A stretch of DNA of 64,000 nucleotides from Marinibium conchae (GCF_015595035.1 NZ_JADNRN010000001.1:434001-498000), one strand, 5' to 3'. Shown: positions 19,028 through 29,267, counted from the first letter of the stretch. Made by a program: numbers and translations. The notes: generated by a model from the sequence alone, not told the origin.

Positions 19028-19885
19028 ATGAGCGACACGCGCCTTAATGCCATGACGGTAGATGTTGAAGACTACTTTCATGTGTCTGCCTTTGAGTCGG
19101 TGATATCACCATCTGACTGGAGCAGTATCTCGCCTAGAGTTGGCGACAATACCCATCGCTTAATCGACTTGTTTAATGAACATAACATCAAAGCAACCTT
19201 TTTCACCCTTGGTTGGGTAGCTGAGCATTGCCCCGATGTTGTCAAGCGTATTGTAGATGAAGGTCATGAGCTTGGAAGCCATGGTTCGAACCATAAACGC
19301 ACTACCTTGATGACGCGCGAAGAAGTCTTCGAAGATATTCGTATTAGTAAAGATAAGTTAGAACAGGCCTCGGGAAAAGCGCTCTTGGGTTATCGAGCGC
19401 CGAGCTTTTCGATTGATAAGAGCAATGAGTGGGTGTTCGATGTATTGGTTGAGTTAGGCTTTAAGTATTCGTCTAGCACCTATCCGATAGAGCACGATCT
19501 TTATGGTGTGCCAGACTGGCCACGGTTTAAGCATGTGCGAAAAGAAGGTATTGTTGAAATTCCGGTGCCTACTTTGAGAGCCAACGACAAAAATACCGGC
19601 ATTGGCGGCGGCGGTTACTTTCGCCTATATCCATATTGGCTTTCAAAGCGCAGAATACAAAAATACATGCAAAGCACTAACGAAGCTTATAATTTTTACT
19701 TCCATCCTTGGGAAATTGATCCCCAGCAACCTCGCGTGGAAGGCGCTCCGTTTAAATCAAAACTTCGCCACTATGTGAATCTTCATGTAATGGAAAAGAA
19801 GCTCAAAATGCTCATGAGCGATTATAAATGGGGCTCGATGTACGATACTTACAAGGATGTAATTGATGGTAATGGTAGAAAGTAA
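19028..19885 (+). CDS. XrtA-system polysaccharide deacetylase (NodB fold, TIGR03006 type)
   Basis: This 285-aa protein would remove N-acetyl groups from polysaccharide or lipid-linked precursors. It begins with the characteristic AMTVDVEDYFHVSAFE, containing the first metal and catalytic acidic pair. HELGSHGSNHKR supplies the metal-binding histidines, and the GYRAPSFSID segment follows. No signal peptide is present, consistent with cytoplasmic action. It overlaps the start of xrtA. Confidence 0.92.
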   Translation: MSDTRLNAMTVDVEDYFHVSAFESVISPSDWSSISPRVGDNTHRLIDLFNEHNIKATFFTLGWVAEHCPDVVKRIVDEGHELGSHGSNHKRTTLMTREEVFEDIRISKDKLEQASGKALLGYRAPSFSIDKSNEWVFDVLVELGFKYSSSTYPIEHDLYGVPDWPRFKHVRKEGIVEIPVPTLRANDKNTGIGGGGYFRLYPYWLSKRRIQKYMQSTNEAYNFYFHPWEIDPQQPRVEGAPFKSKLRHYVNLHVMEKKLKMLMSDYKWGSMYDTYKDVIDGNGRK

Positions 19886-21386
19886 GAGTAACACGAAGCT
19901 ATGGGGCCTAGGCCTCGTTCTATTCTGCTTTTGGCTAGGCTTTAGTTTACAGGGCTTAGTATCGGCGGTTAAAATTTGGTATATCTCTGAAATATTCAAT
20001 CACTGCTTTTTTGTGATTCCTGTTAGCATTTATCTTATTTGGGAAAAGCGCAACGAGGTTGATTGGTTAAACCGAAGCCTATCTTTTTACGCCTTACCAC
20101 TTATAGTTCTGCAAGTACTGCTATACCTTGTTGGCATTGCAGGCGATATACAACTTTTCCAACATGCTGCACTTTTCGCTTTGCTACCCACCTTGATATG
20201 GTTTTATCTTGGCAACAAAATTACTTATCAATTAATTTTTCCTCTGTATTTTATGCTGTTTGCCATCCCCTTTGGTGAGGAGTTTATTCCCTTCCTACAA
20301 GAAATAACGGCTGATTTATCGGTTATCATGGTGTCGTGGACAGGCATTCCGCTTTATCGCTCTGGCCTTTTCCTTGAGATCCCACAAGGCCGATTCTTAG
20401 TTGCTGAAGCATGCTCAGGAGTAAGCTTTCTGATTGCTTCCGTGGTGTTAGGTAACTTATATAGCTATATGAATTTGAAGTTGAAACGTACGCGGATTTT
20501 CTTCGTGCTGTTGTCGATTCTATTTCCAATAATTGCGAATGCCATTCGAGTTTTTGGCATTATCGTTATCGGCTACGCTTCAGATATGGAACATGCTGTT
20601 GGCGCTGATCATTTGATTTACGGTTGGTTTTTCTTTGCTTTTGTGATTGTGTGCTTATTAGGTATCGGCGAGCTTGTAAGGCGGTTCGAGGCCAAACGCT
20701 TGCCTAGCAGTGCAACAGCACAAATACCCGCTACGGGGAATATCGACAACAATAGCCATGGTGAAAAATCGACGCTAACCATCGCGAAAATGTCGATAGT
20801 GTTGCTCATTTTGGTACTTGGCATTGTGAAAACGCAAGCATTGAATTCTGCGTCGCAAAACACGCCTCCTTATCCTATTTTCGATTTACCTATTAGCAGT
20901 GTTAGCGAAGGTAATAGGCTAGGTACTTGGCAACCCGAGTTTCAAAAGGCGAGCTATACCGAATTTAACACTGGCCTGATGAAAGGCATCGCCGAAGAAC
21001 AGCAAATTGTGTATTTTTTAGCTTATTACGACGGTAGCGATGGCGAACTCATCAGCGCACAAAATAAGATATTTGGTGAGAAGCGATGGAGCTTAGCGGG
21101 TCGGCAAAAGGTGGGTTTGGACAGTGGAAATAGCGCGAACCAAATTACCTTGCGTTCTGGCAACGGTAGCCGAATTAAAGTGAACTATTTTTATGTTATT
21201 GATGGTTTACTATTCACCGACAACAAAAAAGCGAAACTGTATCAAGTATGGTTGAAGCTGCAAGGTAAACCCTATGACGGTGTGTTCTTTGCGATGTCTG
21301 GCGATAGCTCAGATGAAAAAAGTACATTGAAAGAGCTTGATATGGCAGCGACTGCATTAGTCAGCGCATTCAATCAGCGCAAATAG
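19866..21386 (+). CDS. xrtA: Exosortase A with C-terminal EpsI domain
   Basis: This inner-membrane cysteine peptidase recognises PEP-CTERM sorting signals. It has about 506 aa, with eight membrane segments in the first 270 residues. The triad Cys in AEACSGVSFL (about 183), Arg in NAIRVFGII (about 228) and His in GADHLIYGW (about 249) is intact. After another membrane segment (about 300-315) comes a soluble EpsI-type domain (about 325-505), a fusion typical of XrtA. The start is either ATG at 19866 or ATG at 19872; both overlap the deacetylase gene. Confidence 0.93.
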   Translation: MVMVESKSNTKLWGLGLVLFCFWLGFSLQGLVSAVKIWYISEIFNHCFFVIPVSIYLIWEKRNEVDWLNRSLSFYALPLIVLQVLLYLVGIAGDIQLFQHAALFALLPTLIWFYLGNKITYQLIFPLYFMLFAIPFGEEFIPFLQEITADLSVIMVSWTGIPLYRSGLFLEIPQGRFLVAEACSGVSFLIASVVLGNLYSYMNLKLKRTRIFFVLLSILFPIIANAIRVFGIIVIGYASDMEHAVGADHLIYGWFFFAFVIVCLLGIGELVRRFEAKRLPSSATAQIPATGNIDNNSHGEKSTLTIAKMSIVLLILVLGIVKTQALNSASQNTPPYPIFDLPISSVSEGNRLGTWQPEFQKASYTEFNTGLMKGIAEEQQIVYFLAYYDGSDGELISAQNKIFGEKRWSLAGRQKVGLDSGNSANQITLRSGNGSRIKVNYFYVIDGLLFTDNKKAKLYQVWLKLQGKPYDGVFFAMSGDSSDEKSTLKELDMAATALVSAFNQRK

Positions 21387-21437
21387 ACTAACCAGCTACA
21401 ACGATGCCTCACTTTTAATCGCTAAATGTTTGAACAG

Positions 21438-22016
21438 CTAACGCGTTTTAAGTACCTTGGCTGGGTTGCCACCCACTATACACCCATCTGCGACTGGCTT
21501 GGTAACTACTGAGCCTGCTGCTACTACGCAGTTTTTGCCTATGTCGGCCATGATTAAGGCACCATTTCCTACCCATGTGTTCTCGCCGATAGTCACTTTG
21601 GTGAATTCACCACCTTGGTCTCTTAATGGCGTGTTAGGGTCGTCGAAATTATGCTGTTTTGCGCCACTCATTATGTGTACAGCGCTTCCCAACAAACAAT
21701 CGCGCTCGATGTTACACATACCAATGTTGCCTTGTGGGCCAATATAGACTCCGCTGGCGATAGATATTTGTTGTTGTGAAAATAGCGTACCAAAACCAAC
21801 CACCGCATTCACGGCATAGCTTTCTAAAGTGAAGCGATAAAAGCCGCTCCTTAGATACACACCAAATTTACCAGGTACCAAACTCAAACTTTGACTCAAT
21901 GAAGCTAACGCGTCTGATTTATTCATTATTACGCATAGCAAAAAGTAAAGAAGCGTGAAGGGCAAGGCTAAAAGGGCAAAAATGAAAAAGAACACTGCTT
22001 TTAGGGCGCTCTTCAT
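21438..22016 (-). CDS. Hexapeptide-repeat acyltransferase of the XrtA locus
   Basis: This 192-aa protein has an N-terminal membrane anchor (about residues 7-32) followed by a left-handed beta-helix acyltransferase domain. Hexapeptide repeats are visible (ISIASGVYIGPQGNIGMCN; TIGENTWVGNGALIMADIGK), with the VVAAGSVVTKPV and GGNPAKVLK tail seen in serine and sugar O-acetyltransferases. It probably acetylates a sugar precursor. It overlaps the glycosyltransferase gene by 4 nt. Confidence 0.8.
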   Translation of the reverse strand: MKSALKAVFFFIFALLALPFTLLYFLLCVIMNKSDALASLSQSLSLVPGKFGVYLRSGFYRFTLESYAVNAVVGFGTLFSQQQISIASGVYIGPQGNIGMCNIERDCLLGSAVHIMSGAKQHNFDDPNTPLRDQGGEFTKVTIGENTWVGNGALIMADIGKNCVVAAGSVVTKPVADGCIVGGNPAKVLKTR

Positions 22017-23218
22017 AACTTGTGATCTCCGCTCAGCTGTTCAGTTAGTGGTTTTAACACTTCTGGCCATGCATAGTGATCTACTATCGTCTGCCTAGCC
22101 TTACCTCCTATTTCTTGTGCCATAGCCTGATCATTGAGCAATGCAATGCAGTGGGCAGTGAATTCCTTAGCATCTTTTGCTAGTAACACATCATCGCCAT
22201 TTTTATGCACTATGCCTTCTATGCCGCGCTCTGTGCTCACCACTGGAATTTCGCAAGCCATGGCTTGCAATACTTTGTTTTGTACACCACGAGCTATTTG
22301 AAATGGCGCCACAAAAACGCTTGCAGCTTGAAAGTAGGGCATAATGTCGTCGACAAAGCCGGTTACCTTAATGTTGCCTTTACTGGTGAGTTTTTGAATT
22401 GCTGGGCTGGGGTTCATGCCCGCGATCACTAGCTCAGCCGATGGGAATGCATCGCTGACCTGTGACCAACAATTTTCTACAAACCACAGCACTGCATCGA
22501 TGTTTGGTTTGTAATCCATGACACCAGTAAATAATAAGCTAGGCTGTTGGTGGTTAATCAGCTCGGGTTTGGCTTTAAATACGTCTGTGTTCATGCCATT
22601 GGCCAACACCCGAATGTTGCCGATGGCACTAACCTCGCTTTTGAATAGATCAACTTCGGCTTGCGCAATCAAATAGCATTCGCTCGATACATGGGCGGCT
22701 TCAACTTCTAGTGCTTTAATTAATTTGGCTTCTCGTTTGTAAACCATGGCCATTGGAAAGCCTGACTTGGCTTGATATTGCTGCCATTTGTTGGAGTCTA
22801 CATCCATAAAATCGGTGAGGATATTGGCAGAATACCTTGCACTACCTTTGTTGCTAACATAGGGAATAAGTGATGAAGCAGAGACAAGAATTGTGTTTGG
22901 TGCAAAGTCTTTCACTTCTGCGTTTATTAACGCTGAAACAGCTGGTGAAACAAAGTTAGCCTCACTTAATGAGCGCCCAGTTAGCAGCGCCTTTGCAAAG
23001 CGCAGATATTTATTCGATAAAGCACAGGTTTGCACTTTTATGCCAAGTGCTTTCGTTAAGCCTATTGCATCGTTTTCATCGCTTGCTTGATGCAGCGGAG
23101 CAATCAGTGAAATGGAGTGGCCGAGTTCAACAAGATGCTCAAGTTGGTGGAAGGTGCGCAGTTTCTCGCCTTTATTGGGCGGATAAGGCACTCGATGCGC
23201 AATTACTAAAATTTTCAA
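22013..23218 (-). CDS. XrtA-system glycosyltransferase (GT4, TIGR03087 type)
   Basis: This 401-aa GT-B fold glycosyltransferase begins MKILVIAHRVPYPPNKGEKLRTFHQLEHL, the hallmark of the PEP-CTERM-associated TIGR03087 group. The C-terminal nucleotide-sugar domain has LLFTGVMDYKPNIDAVLWF and PFQIARGVQNKVLQAMACEIPVV. The start is a TTG with GCGAGA upstream. It is the first gene of a two-gene minus operon with the hexapeptide acyltransferase. Confidence 0.88.
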   Translation of the reverse strand: MKILVIAHRVPYPPNKGEKLRTFHQLEHLVELGHSISLIAPLHQASDENDAIGLTKALGIKVQTCALSNKYLRFAKALLTGRSLSEANFVSPAVSALINAEVKDFAPNTILVSASSLIPYVSNKGSARYSANILTDFMDVDSNKWQQYQAKSGFPMAMVYKREAKLIKALEVEAAHVSSECYLIAQAEVDLFKSEVSAIGNIRVLANGMNTDVFKAKPELINHQQPSLLFTGVMDYKPNIDAVLWFVENCWSQVSDAFPSAELVIAGMNPSPAIQKLTSKGNIKVTGFVDDIMPYFQAASVFVAPFQIARGVQNKVLQAMACEIPVVSTERGIEGIVHKNGDDVLLAKDAKEFTAHCIALLNDQAMAQEIGGKARQTIVDHYAWPEVLKPLTEQLSGDHKL

Positions 23219-23370
23219 ATGCTATCTCGCTGTGGTTACAATCAATGTAGAGAGTTAACTTCCTGTTGCCATTGTACTACACAAATTGTAACTTACTAGT
23301 AGCGCAGTGATTGCGAATGACTGAACCGACAAGGAAAGTGCAAAAGCCATGCTTTTAGCCACGCAATAAA

Positions 23371-26300
23371 ATGAAATCAATACTGGCAATAATCGCGTTT
23401 CTTATTATCTACGGGTCGCTTTACCCGTTTAGTATAGAAATAAAACCTGTTTCAGAAGCTGCACTCGCTGCATTGCTTAATTTTGATGTTAGGCAAACTG
23501 GCTTAACCGATCTTATCGCCAATATCGTTCTATTCGTGCCTATGGGCATGTTTATTCGCGGTGCTTTTCCTCGTGTTAACTCGGCTTTTCAGCTTGGCCT
23601 GCTGTTTATCGCTGTGTTTGCTTTTGCCTATGGCATTCAGGCTCTTCAATTGTTCACACTTGATAGAAAACCGTGGGGTGGCGACGCTATTTGGAATATG
23701 GTGGGCTATGTTATTGGTTTGCTTTTGCATTCCAGCTTGCGCTTCGAGTTTGTTGGCTCTTTTCAGAAGCTAGACAAGGTAAAGCAGATATCACTAATGT
23801 TAGCTTGCGCGATCATTTTGCTTGAATTAGCGCCATTTGCCCCCTCCATTGATTTTGATATTTTAAAGCAAAACATAAAATCGTTGTTGCAGAAGCCAAG
23901 CATTGACTGGTACTGGACTTTTGAGAATACGGTGTTCTGGTTGGTGGCCTTCTATCTCCTTCATGTGGCCTTGCCAGTGTGGGTAAATATGCGTCGATTG
24001 AGCATTGTTGCAGCTACGGTGCTCGCGGCCAAATTCTTTATTATTGCGAATAATATTAATTTGGCATCGTTGGTTGCGGTAATCATTGCTTTGTTAATTT
24101 GGTCGGTGTTTTGGCAGGTAATTAAGTCAAAAAACAAATCTGTATTGAATGCCTTAACCCTTGCCGTTCTATTGTTGGCTAGCATTATTGCCAATGGCTT
24201 ATATCCCTTTGAAATTAGCGACAATATAACAGCATTTAAGTGGCTACCTTTTAGTGGCTCGATGAACGGTAATTTGCTACTAAATATCGTGGCTTTTGCG
24301 AAAAAATTGGTTTTCTATGGTGGCGCTATTTGGCTGTTGTATTTGCATTACAAGCACTTAATAAAAGCAATGTTAATCTGCGCTGCAGTGGTATTGTTTG
24401 CTGAATTGCTACAAATGCGAGTTGATAATTCAATTGCCGAAAGTACCGACATATTTTTGGCCGCCATGGTCGGTTTCGCGATCTTTAAATGGCTAAATGC
24501 TAAGACCTTAGCGCAAGTGACTGATACTGCTGATGTAAACGTGCAGCAACATACTAGCGAGCTAGGGGCGCTTAATGATGAAACACAAGCGCAAGCCCAA
24601 GCCTCGGCTCACGGTCCAGGGCAAATAGTGCCTAGTCGACTATCAAGCCATAAAAACTACATTGAAGGCTTGGACGGTTTGCGAGCGATCGCGGCTTTTG
24701 CAGTTTTTATGGTTCACTTTCAACAGTTTTCTGGGGTGGGTGGCAGCTTTGGGCCTATTGATTTCGAACGTTGGATGATTAACGGCAACACAGGTGTTGG
24801 TCTGTTTTTTATTCTCAGTGGGTTTTTGCTGTCTATGCCGTTTTGGCAGGCATTTAAAGATGAAAAGCGACCCAGCATTAAAGCTTACTTTATTAACCGT
24901 GCCGCGCGTATTATTCCTTTGTATTATGCCTGTTTGTTTGGCCTATTAGCATTAAAAGGTTTTAGTGGCCCCGATGCTGGTGTTAACAATATTTTTTCTC
25001 ATCTGTTGTTTTTGCATAATCTAAAAGACTATCAGGTAATGAGTTTGAATCCGCCGTTTTGGACCTTAGCGGTTGAGTTTCAGTTTTACCTTTTGCTTCC
25101 TTTTATATTTTTAATATTGTTAAAACTAAAACGTGGTATTGCTGTAATTTTGTTAAGCCTTGCTATTCCCTTAATTTATATTGCTTATCGTGCGTTCATG
25201 CAAAAGATGGCTCTGCACTCAGAATGGCCCATTATTGTTCCCCTTATTTGGCCTTTGGGCATCGATATTCAATCGGCAGAAGGGCAATCGCTTACTTATT
25301 CTCTCTTTGCTCATCTGCCACACTTTTTGCTAGGTGTACTCAGTGCAAACTTCTTCACCAAAAGCAAAAGTAAGCTCGCCGAGCTCTCATTTTGGGGAAG
25401 CTGTTTATTCGTGTTTTTGATTTTGGCGACCAGCGCAGATGACGATTTTCAATGGGATTTTGGGCGTTATAATTTTCCTTTCATACCTATTTTGCTCGCC
25501 ATTATGGTACTTTCGGTGGCAAAAACACGCCTAGCAAGTGCTATTCTTGAAACGTGGATACTGCGCTGGATGGGCCTACTGTCATACGGTATTTATTTAT
25601 TTCATTACCCTATACAAAAAGCGGTAAAGCAAGTTATTGAGTTGGCCGGTGCTGATGTACAAAACCAGAGCATGCTCTTCTTTTTACTCAGCTTGATACT
25701 AACGTTGGTGGTGTCGTATGCCGCGTACAAACTCATTGAGCGCCCTGTTATTGCTCATTTCAAGCAGCAGCCCAACAAAGCCCTTGAAAAGCTTGTTAAT
25801 GTGGAAAGTAACGAGCAAGTCACATCAACAGCAAAGCAAACACTGGCAGCAGACAACAGCGATAAAATAAGAAGAAAAACCATGAAACACAAACGTTTAT
25901 CTCCAGCATTAGTGAGTATATGTGTTATTGCATTGCTCTCTGTAGTTGTTTATATCTCAGTATTTTCAAGGCCCGAAATAAAAGTTGAACAAGCCTATTG
26001 GGCGGGTTCAACCGCTAAACCGCTTATATTCGACCATCATACACACTCCACCCATTCTGACGGGTCCAAATCAATTGAAGAACTTGCCGAACTCGCTTAT
26101 TTGGGAGGGTGTGACGCTTTCGCAATCACCGACCATACCGATGCATTAAAAAACTTCTCGTTGGAGAAATTGGCAGAAATAGAAAAAGTACGAGAAAAGT
26201 ACCCTGTAATGAAAATTTTTGCAGGGCTAGAAGTGGGCATGCCTTCTTATTTCCAGCGCGAACACGTTAATGTGATCACTACGCCTAGCTTCGAAGATGA

Positions 26301-27177
26301 TGTGATCAATGCCACTATGGCTGCGCTAACAAAAGTAGAAGAGCTTGAAAAACCCGAATGGGACTTGTCGGTACTTAATGCTATTCAAGCAGTGCCTAAG
26401 GCGAGCAGACACACTATCGCAATTTACAATCACCCAAGTCGAAAAGACTTGAATGAAAACGGTGATGAAAACTATTCTGATATTCAAATTTGGAATAAAG
26501 ACTTTCAGCATATTAAAGCCGTTGCAGGTGCACCTGGCCATCAAAATAAGGTGGAAATAGGCTCGTATGAAACCAATATCAAAGCTATCGACCGTTGGGA
26601 CCCGTTTGTTGCTGTAGTTGGTGGTACTTGGGATCGTTTGTTATCGGAAGGTATGCATATTTGGGGTGCCATTGCCTCTTCTGATTATCATAATGACAGT
26701 ATGGATTTCCCACCTTGTGCCTTTTCTCGCATACACGTAAGTGTGCCATCGCATTCTTACGAAGGCATTATTCAAGGCCTAAAAGCCGGTACATTTTGGG
26801 CCGACCACGGCAAGATACTTGATGATTACCGTTTTTCTGTGAGTGCCGGCGAGTCAAAGCTTACAGCCTTTCACGGTGGCAGCTTGCAGCTAAATGGTGC
26901 CAAAGATGTGTTAGAAGTGAAGCTTCGAGTGAAAGTAGCAGAGCAATATCAAAACGAGTACTTCCGTAGCGACATTATCACGAACTGCGGTAGCGAGAGC
27001 GCTAAGGTAAATTCCAAACTACTGGCACCAAAGGAAGAAAGCATGAGCTTGTTACTTCCCATTAGTGCGTCAAGCCAAAAAAGCAAGCATTGCTATCTTC
27101 GTTCAAGAGTTTCTTTGGAGTCGAACGATGGCGATAGGTTAAGTGCATATTCAAATCCTATTTTTATCGAATTTTAA
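23371..27177 (+). CDS. Three-module fusion: VanZ-like membrane domain, acyltransferase 3, PHP-type phosphoesterase
   Basis: This 1268-aa protein has three parts. Residues 1 to about 385 are VanZ-like membrane segments. Residues about 431-800 are an OafA-type acyltransferase 3 domain (GLDGLRAIAAFAVFMVHFQQ; GVGLFFILSGFLLSMPFW). A new membrane helix at about 846-868 leads into a PHP-like metal-dependent domain from about 886 (DHHTHSTHSDG, ITDHTD, SSDYHND) that would lie in the periplasm. VanZ and acyltransferase 3 proteins are common in XrtA loci; the PHP addition is unusual. An in-frame ATG at 25882 (MKHKRLSPALVSICVIALL) looks like a natural signal-anchor start, so a separate PHP product is possible. 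Confidence 0.8.
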   Translation: MKSILAIIAFLIIYGSLYPFSIEIKPVSEAALAALLNFDVRQTGLTDLIANIVLFVPMGMFIRGAFPRVNSAFQLGLLFIAVFAFAYGIQALQLFTLDRKPWGGDAIWNMVGYVIGLLLHSSLRFEFVGSFQKLDKVKQISLMLACAIILLELAPFAPSIDFDILKQNIKSLLQKPSIDWYWTFENTVFWLVAFYLLHVALPVWVNMRRLSIVAATVLAAKFFIIANNINLASLVAVIIALLIWSVFWQVIKSKNKSVLNALTLAVLLLASIIANGLYPFEISDNITAFKWLPFSGSMNGNLLLNIVAFAKKLVFYGGAIWLLYLHYKHLIKAMLICAAVVLFAELLQMRVDNSIAESTDIFLAAMVGFAIFKWLNAKTLAQVTDTADVNVQQHTSELGALNDETQAQAQASAHGPGQIVPSRLSSHKNYIEGLDGLRAIAAFAVFMVHFQQFSGVGGSFGPIDFERWMINGNTGVGLFFILSGFLLSMPFWQAFKDEKRPSIKAYFINRAARIIPLYYACLFGLLALKGFSGPDAGVNNIFSHLLFLHNLKDYQVMSLNPPFWTLAVEFQFYLLLPFIFLILLKLKRGIAVILLSLAIPLIYIAYRAFMQKMALHSEWPIIVPLIWPLGIDIQSAEGQSLTYSLFAHLPHFLLGVLSANFFTKSKSKLAELSFWGSCLFVFLILATSADDDFQWDFGRYNFPFIPILLAIMVLSVAKTRLASAILETWILRWMGLLSYGIYLFHYPIQKAVKQVIELAGADVQNQSMLFFLLSLILTLVVSYAAYKLIERPVIAHFKQQPNKALEKLVNVESNEQVTSTAKQTLAADNSDKIRRKTMKHKRLSPALVSICVIALLSVVVYISVFSRPEIKVEQAYWAGSTAKPLIFDHHTHSTHSDGSKSIEELAELAYLGGCDAFAITDHTDALKNFSLEKLAEIEKVREKYPVMKIFAGLEVGMPSYFQREHVNVITTPSFEDDVINATMAALTKVEELEKPEWDLSVLNAIQAVPKASRHTIAIYNHPSRKDLNENGDENYSDIQIWNKDFQHIKAVAGAPGHQNKVEIGSYETNIKAIDRWDPFVAVVGGTWDRLLSEGMHIWGAIASSDYHNDSMDFPPCAFSRIHVSVPSHSYEGIIQGLKAGTFWADHGKILDDYRFSVSAGESKLTAFHGGSLQLNGAKDVLEVKLRVKVAEQYQNEYFRSDIITNCGSESAKVNSKLLAPKEESMSLLLPISASSQKSKHCYLRSRVSLESNDGDRLSAYSNPIFIEF

Positions 27178-27288
27178 TTGCAGTATAAGCCTAGCATTAG
27201 CTATTTAGTTATTGCATGGCTAAGCGCATGCGTTTATTCTTCACACATTACGCTCGCTGTGGCTTGAACGAGCTTGCAGTAACTTGCG

Positions 27289-27310
27289 AGAGCACCAAGG
27301 AAAGTGCTCT
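27289..27310. repeat. Inverted repeat in the 185-bp spacer before the amidotransferase gene
   Basis: AGAGCAC and GTGCTCT form a 7-bp stem with an 8-nt loop. It lies about 53 bp before the ATG of the amidotransferase gene and lacks a following T tract, so it may be a leader hairpin or operator rather than a terminator. Confidence 0.35.
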
Positions 27311-27362
27311 GTTTAGCTTTAAAGGCTAACGTAAAAAATATATTAGTCTTAAGGTTTTTTGA

Positions 27363-29267
27363 ATGTGTGGAATAGCTGGCTTTCTTACCGAAAACGGTAG
27401 AGATTTAACAAAAGAACATTTGCTTGCGATGGGCGAGGCGATTGCGCATCGCGGGCCTGATGCCAGCGGTACCTACCTTGATGACACTATAGGTTTATGC
27501 CATAGGCGTTTAAGTATTCTGGATCTGTCGGAAGCGGGCAATCAGCCCATGTACTCAGACGATAGCAACATTGTTATTGTTTTTAATGGCGAAATTTATA
27601 ATTTTTTAGAGTTGAGAGAGTCATTAATTAGCGAAGGTGTGAGCTTCCGCTCAAGTACTGACACCGAAGTCATTATTCGTCTTTACGAAAAGCTGGGAAC
27701 ACAGTGCTTATCGCTGCTAAACGGTATGTTTGCTTTTGCACTGTGGGATAAGCGCGACAACACGCTGTTTATAGCTCGCGACCGCTTAGGCAAAAAGCCC
27801 TTGTATTACTACTTGGAAAATGACACCGATAGCAGCGGTGAGGTATCGCGCTTTGCTTTTGCATCTGAAATAAAAGCATTACTAGCATTGCCTGATATTA
27901 AGAAAGAACTGCGACTCGATGCAGTACACGACTTTTTTGCCTATCAGTACATTCCCGACCCAAAAAGTATATTTCAGCACGTTCATAAACTGCCTCCAGC
28001 CCATTTCATGCTTGTTAAAAATAACAAGATTGAAATTGAAGAGTATTGGACCTTAAGCTTCGCCAATAAAACTACCGACTCTGAAAAAGAGTCAATCGAT
28101 AAGCTCAGAGAACTCATTAAGCAATGCACAAAACGCAGAATGATAAGTGATGTGCCTCTAGGTGCCTTCTTAAGCGGTGGTGTTGACTCAAGCGGCGTTG
28201 TTGCCACTATGGCTGGTTTGTCGGAAACCCCTATAAAAACCTGCACAATTGCCTTCGACAATAAAAAATATAATGAAGCTCAATTTGCAGAAGCGGTAGC
28301 CAAACAATATAACACCGAGCACCATGAACTGATGGTGCATCAAAATGTGGCAGATGCACTAGAAAATATCGTGAGTTATTTTGATGAACCCTTTGCCGAC
28401 CCATCGCTCGTACCGACGTTTTTCGTGTCGGAGCTAGCAAGGCAAGAGGTAACGGTAACCATTGCAGGTGATGGCGGTGATGAGGTTTTTGCAGGCTACG
28501 AAAAGTATGCTGTAGACGATGTTGAAAACAAACTTCGAGCAAAATTCCCCGAGTGGATGCGAACGCAGTTGTTCCCACCACTTGCTACTTTTTGCAATAA
28601 AGTGAGAGTAGGGCCATTCAAAAAGGCGGCTAGCCTGCTAACAAGCTTAAGTGTGAGCCCAGCAATGGGTTTTTATATTACCAACAGCTTTATAACTGAC
28701 CGTGAGTGGCAGTCATTGGTAAATACAAAGACTAATGAGGCCTTAGCCAGCTATCACCCGTCTAGCTTAACACTTGATAAGTACAACGAAGCAGATGCCA
28801 GCGACCATTTGGGTAAAATTTTATATACCGATATGAAAACCTATCTTACAGGCGGTATTTTGGTGAAGGTTGACCGAATGAGTATGGCAAATTCACTTGA
28901 GGTGAGGGCACCTATATTAGACAAAGAAGTGATTGAGTTTTCAGCGACACTGCAGTCTGACATGAAATATAGAGGCAAAGAGAAAAAATACATTCTAAAA
29001 GAAGCGTTTAAGCCTTACTTAAGTGACGATATTTTGTATCGCAAAAAAATGGGTTTTTCTGTTCCCCTTGCACAATGGTTCCGCGAGGAAATTAAGGATA
29101 TTGCCGAACGTTATTTGATCAACGACGTAAAAGGTTTGGGTGAAATATTCGACATTAGTGAAGTGAAACGCTTGTGGAATGAGCACCAGACAGATAAAGG
29201 TGATCACAGCACGGTGCTTTGGTCGATGCTTATGTTCGAAATGTGGTGGCATAGGTACATGAACTAG
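27363..29267 (+). CDS. Asparagine synthase-like amidotransferase of the XrtA locus
   Basis: This 634-aa protein has an N-terminal class II glutaminase domain (MCGIAGFL, nucleophile Cys2; RLSILDLSEAGNQPM; FNGEIYNF) and a C-terminal synthetase domain with the PP-loop (AFLSGGVDSSG). The segment YQYIPDPKSIFQHVHKLPPAHF is typical of the amidotransferase 1 group of exosortase A clusters. It probably amidates a uronic acid or similar carboxyl group in the polymer rather than making free asparagine. It is followed after 1 bp by a glycosyltransferase gene. Confidence 0.88.
   Translation: MCGIAGFLTENGRDLTKEHLLAMGEAIAHRGPDASGTYLDDTIGLCHRRLSILDLSEAGNQPMYSDDSNIVIVFNGEIYNFLELRESLISEGVSFRSSTDTEVIIRLYEKLGTQCLSLLNGMFAFALWDKRDNTLFIARDRLGKKPLYYYLENDTDSSGEVSRFAFASEIKALLALPDIKKELRLDAVHDFFAYQYIPDPKSIFQHVHKLPPAHFMLVKNNKIEIEEYWTLSFANKTTDSEKESIDKLRELIKQCTKRRMISDVPLGAFLSGGVDSSGVVATMAGLSETPIKTCTIAFDNKKYNEAQFAEAVAKQYNTEHHELMVHQNVADALENIVSYFDEPFADPSLVPTFFVSELARQEVTVTIAGDGGDEVFAGYEKYAVDDVENKLRAKFPEWMRTQLFPPLATFCNKVRVGPFKKAASLLTSLSVSPAMGFYITNSFITDREWQSLVNTKTNEALASYHPSSLTLDKYNEADASDHLGKILYTDMKTYLTGGILVKVDRMSMANSLEVRAPILDKEVIEFSATLQSDMKYRGKEKKYILKEAFKPYLSDDILYRKKMGFSVPLAQWFREEIKDIAERYLINDVKGLGEIFDISEVKRLWNEHQTDKGDHSTVLWSMLMFEMWWHRYMN

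Noticed and set aside
27363-29267. Lasso-peptide cyclase belonging with the HprK-related kinase and PqqD-like genes
   Set aside because: Lasso cyclases are AsnB relatives, but this protein has an intact glutaminase Cys2 and the features of the EPS amidotransferase group, and lies 25 kb away with no B2-type protease or precursor.
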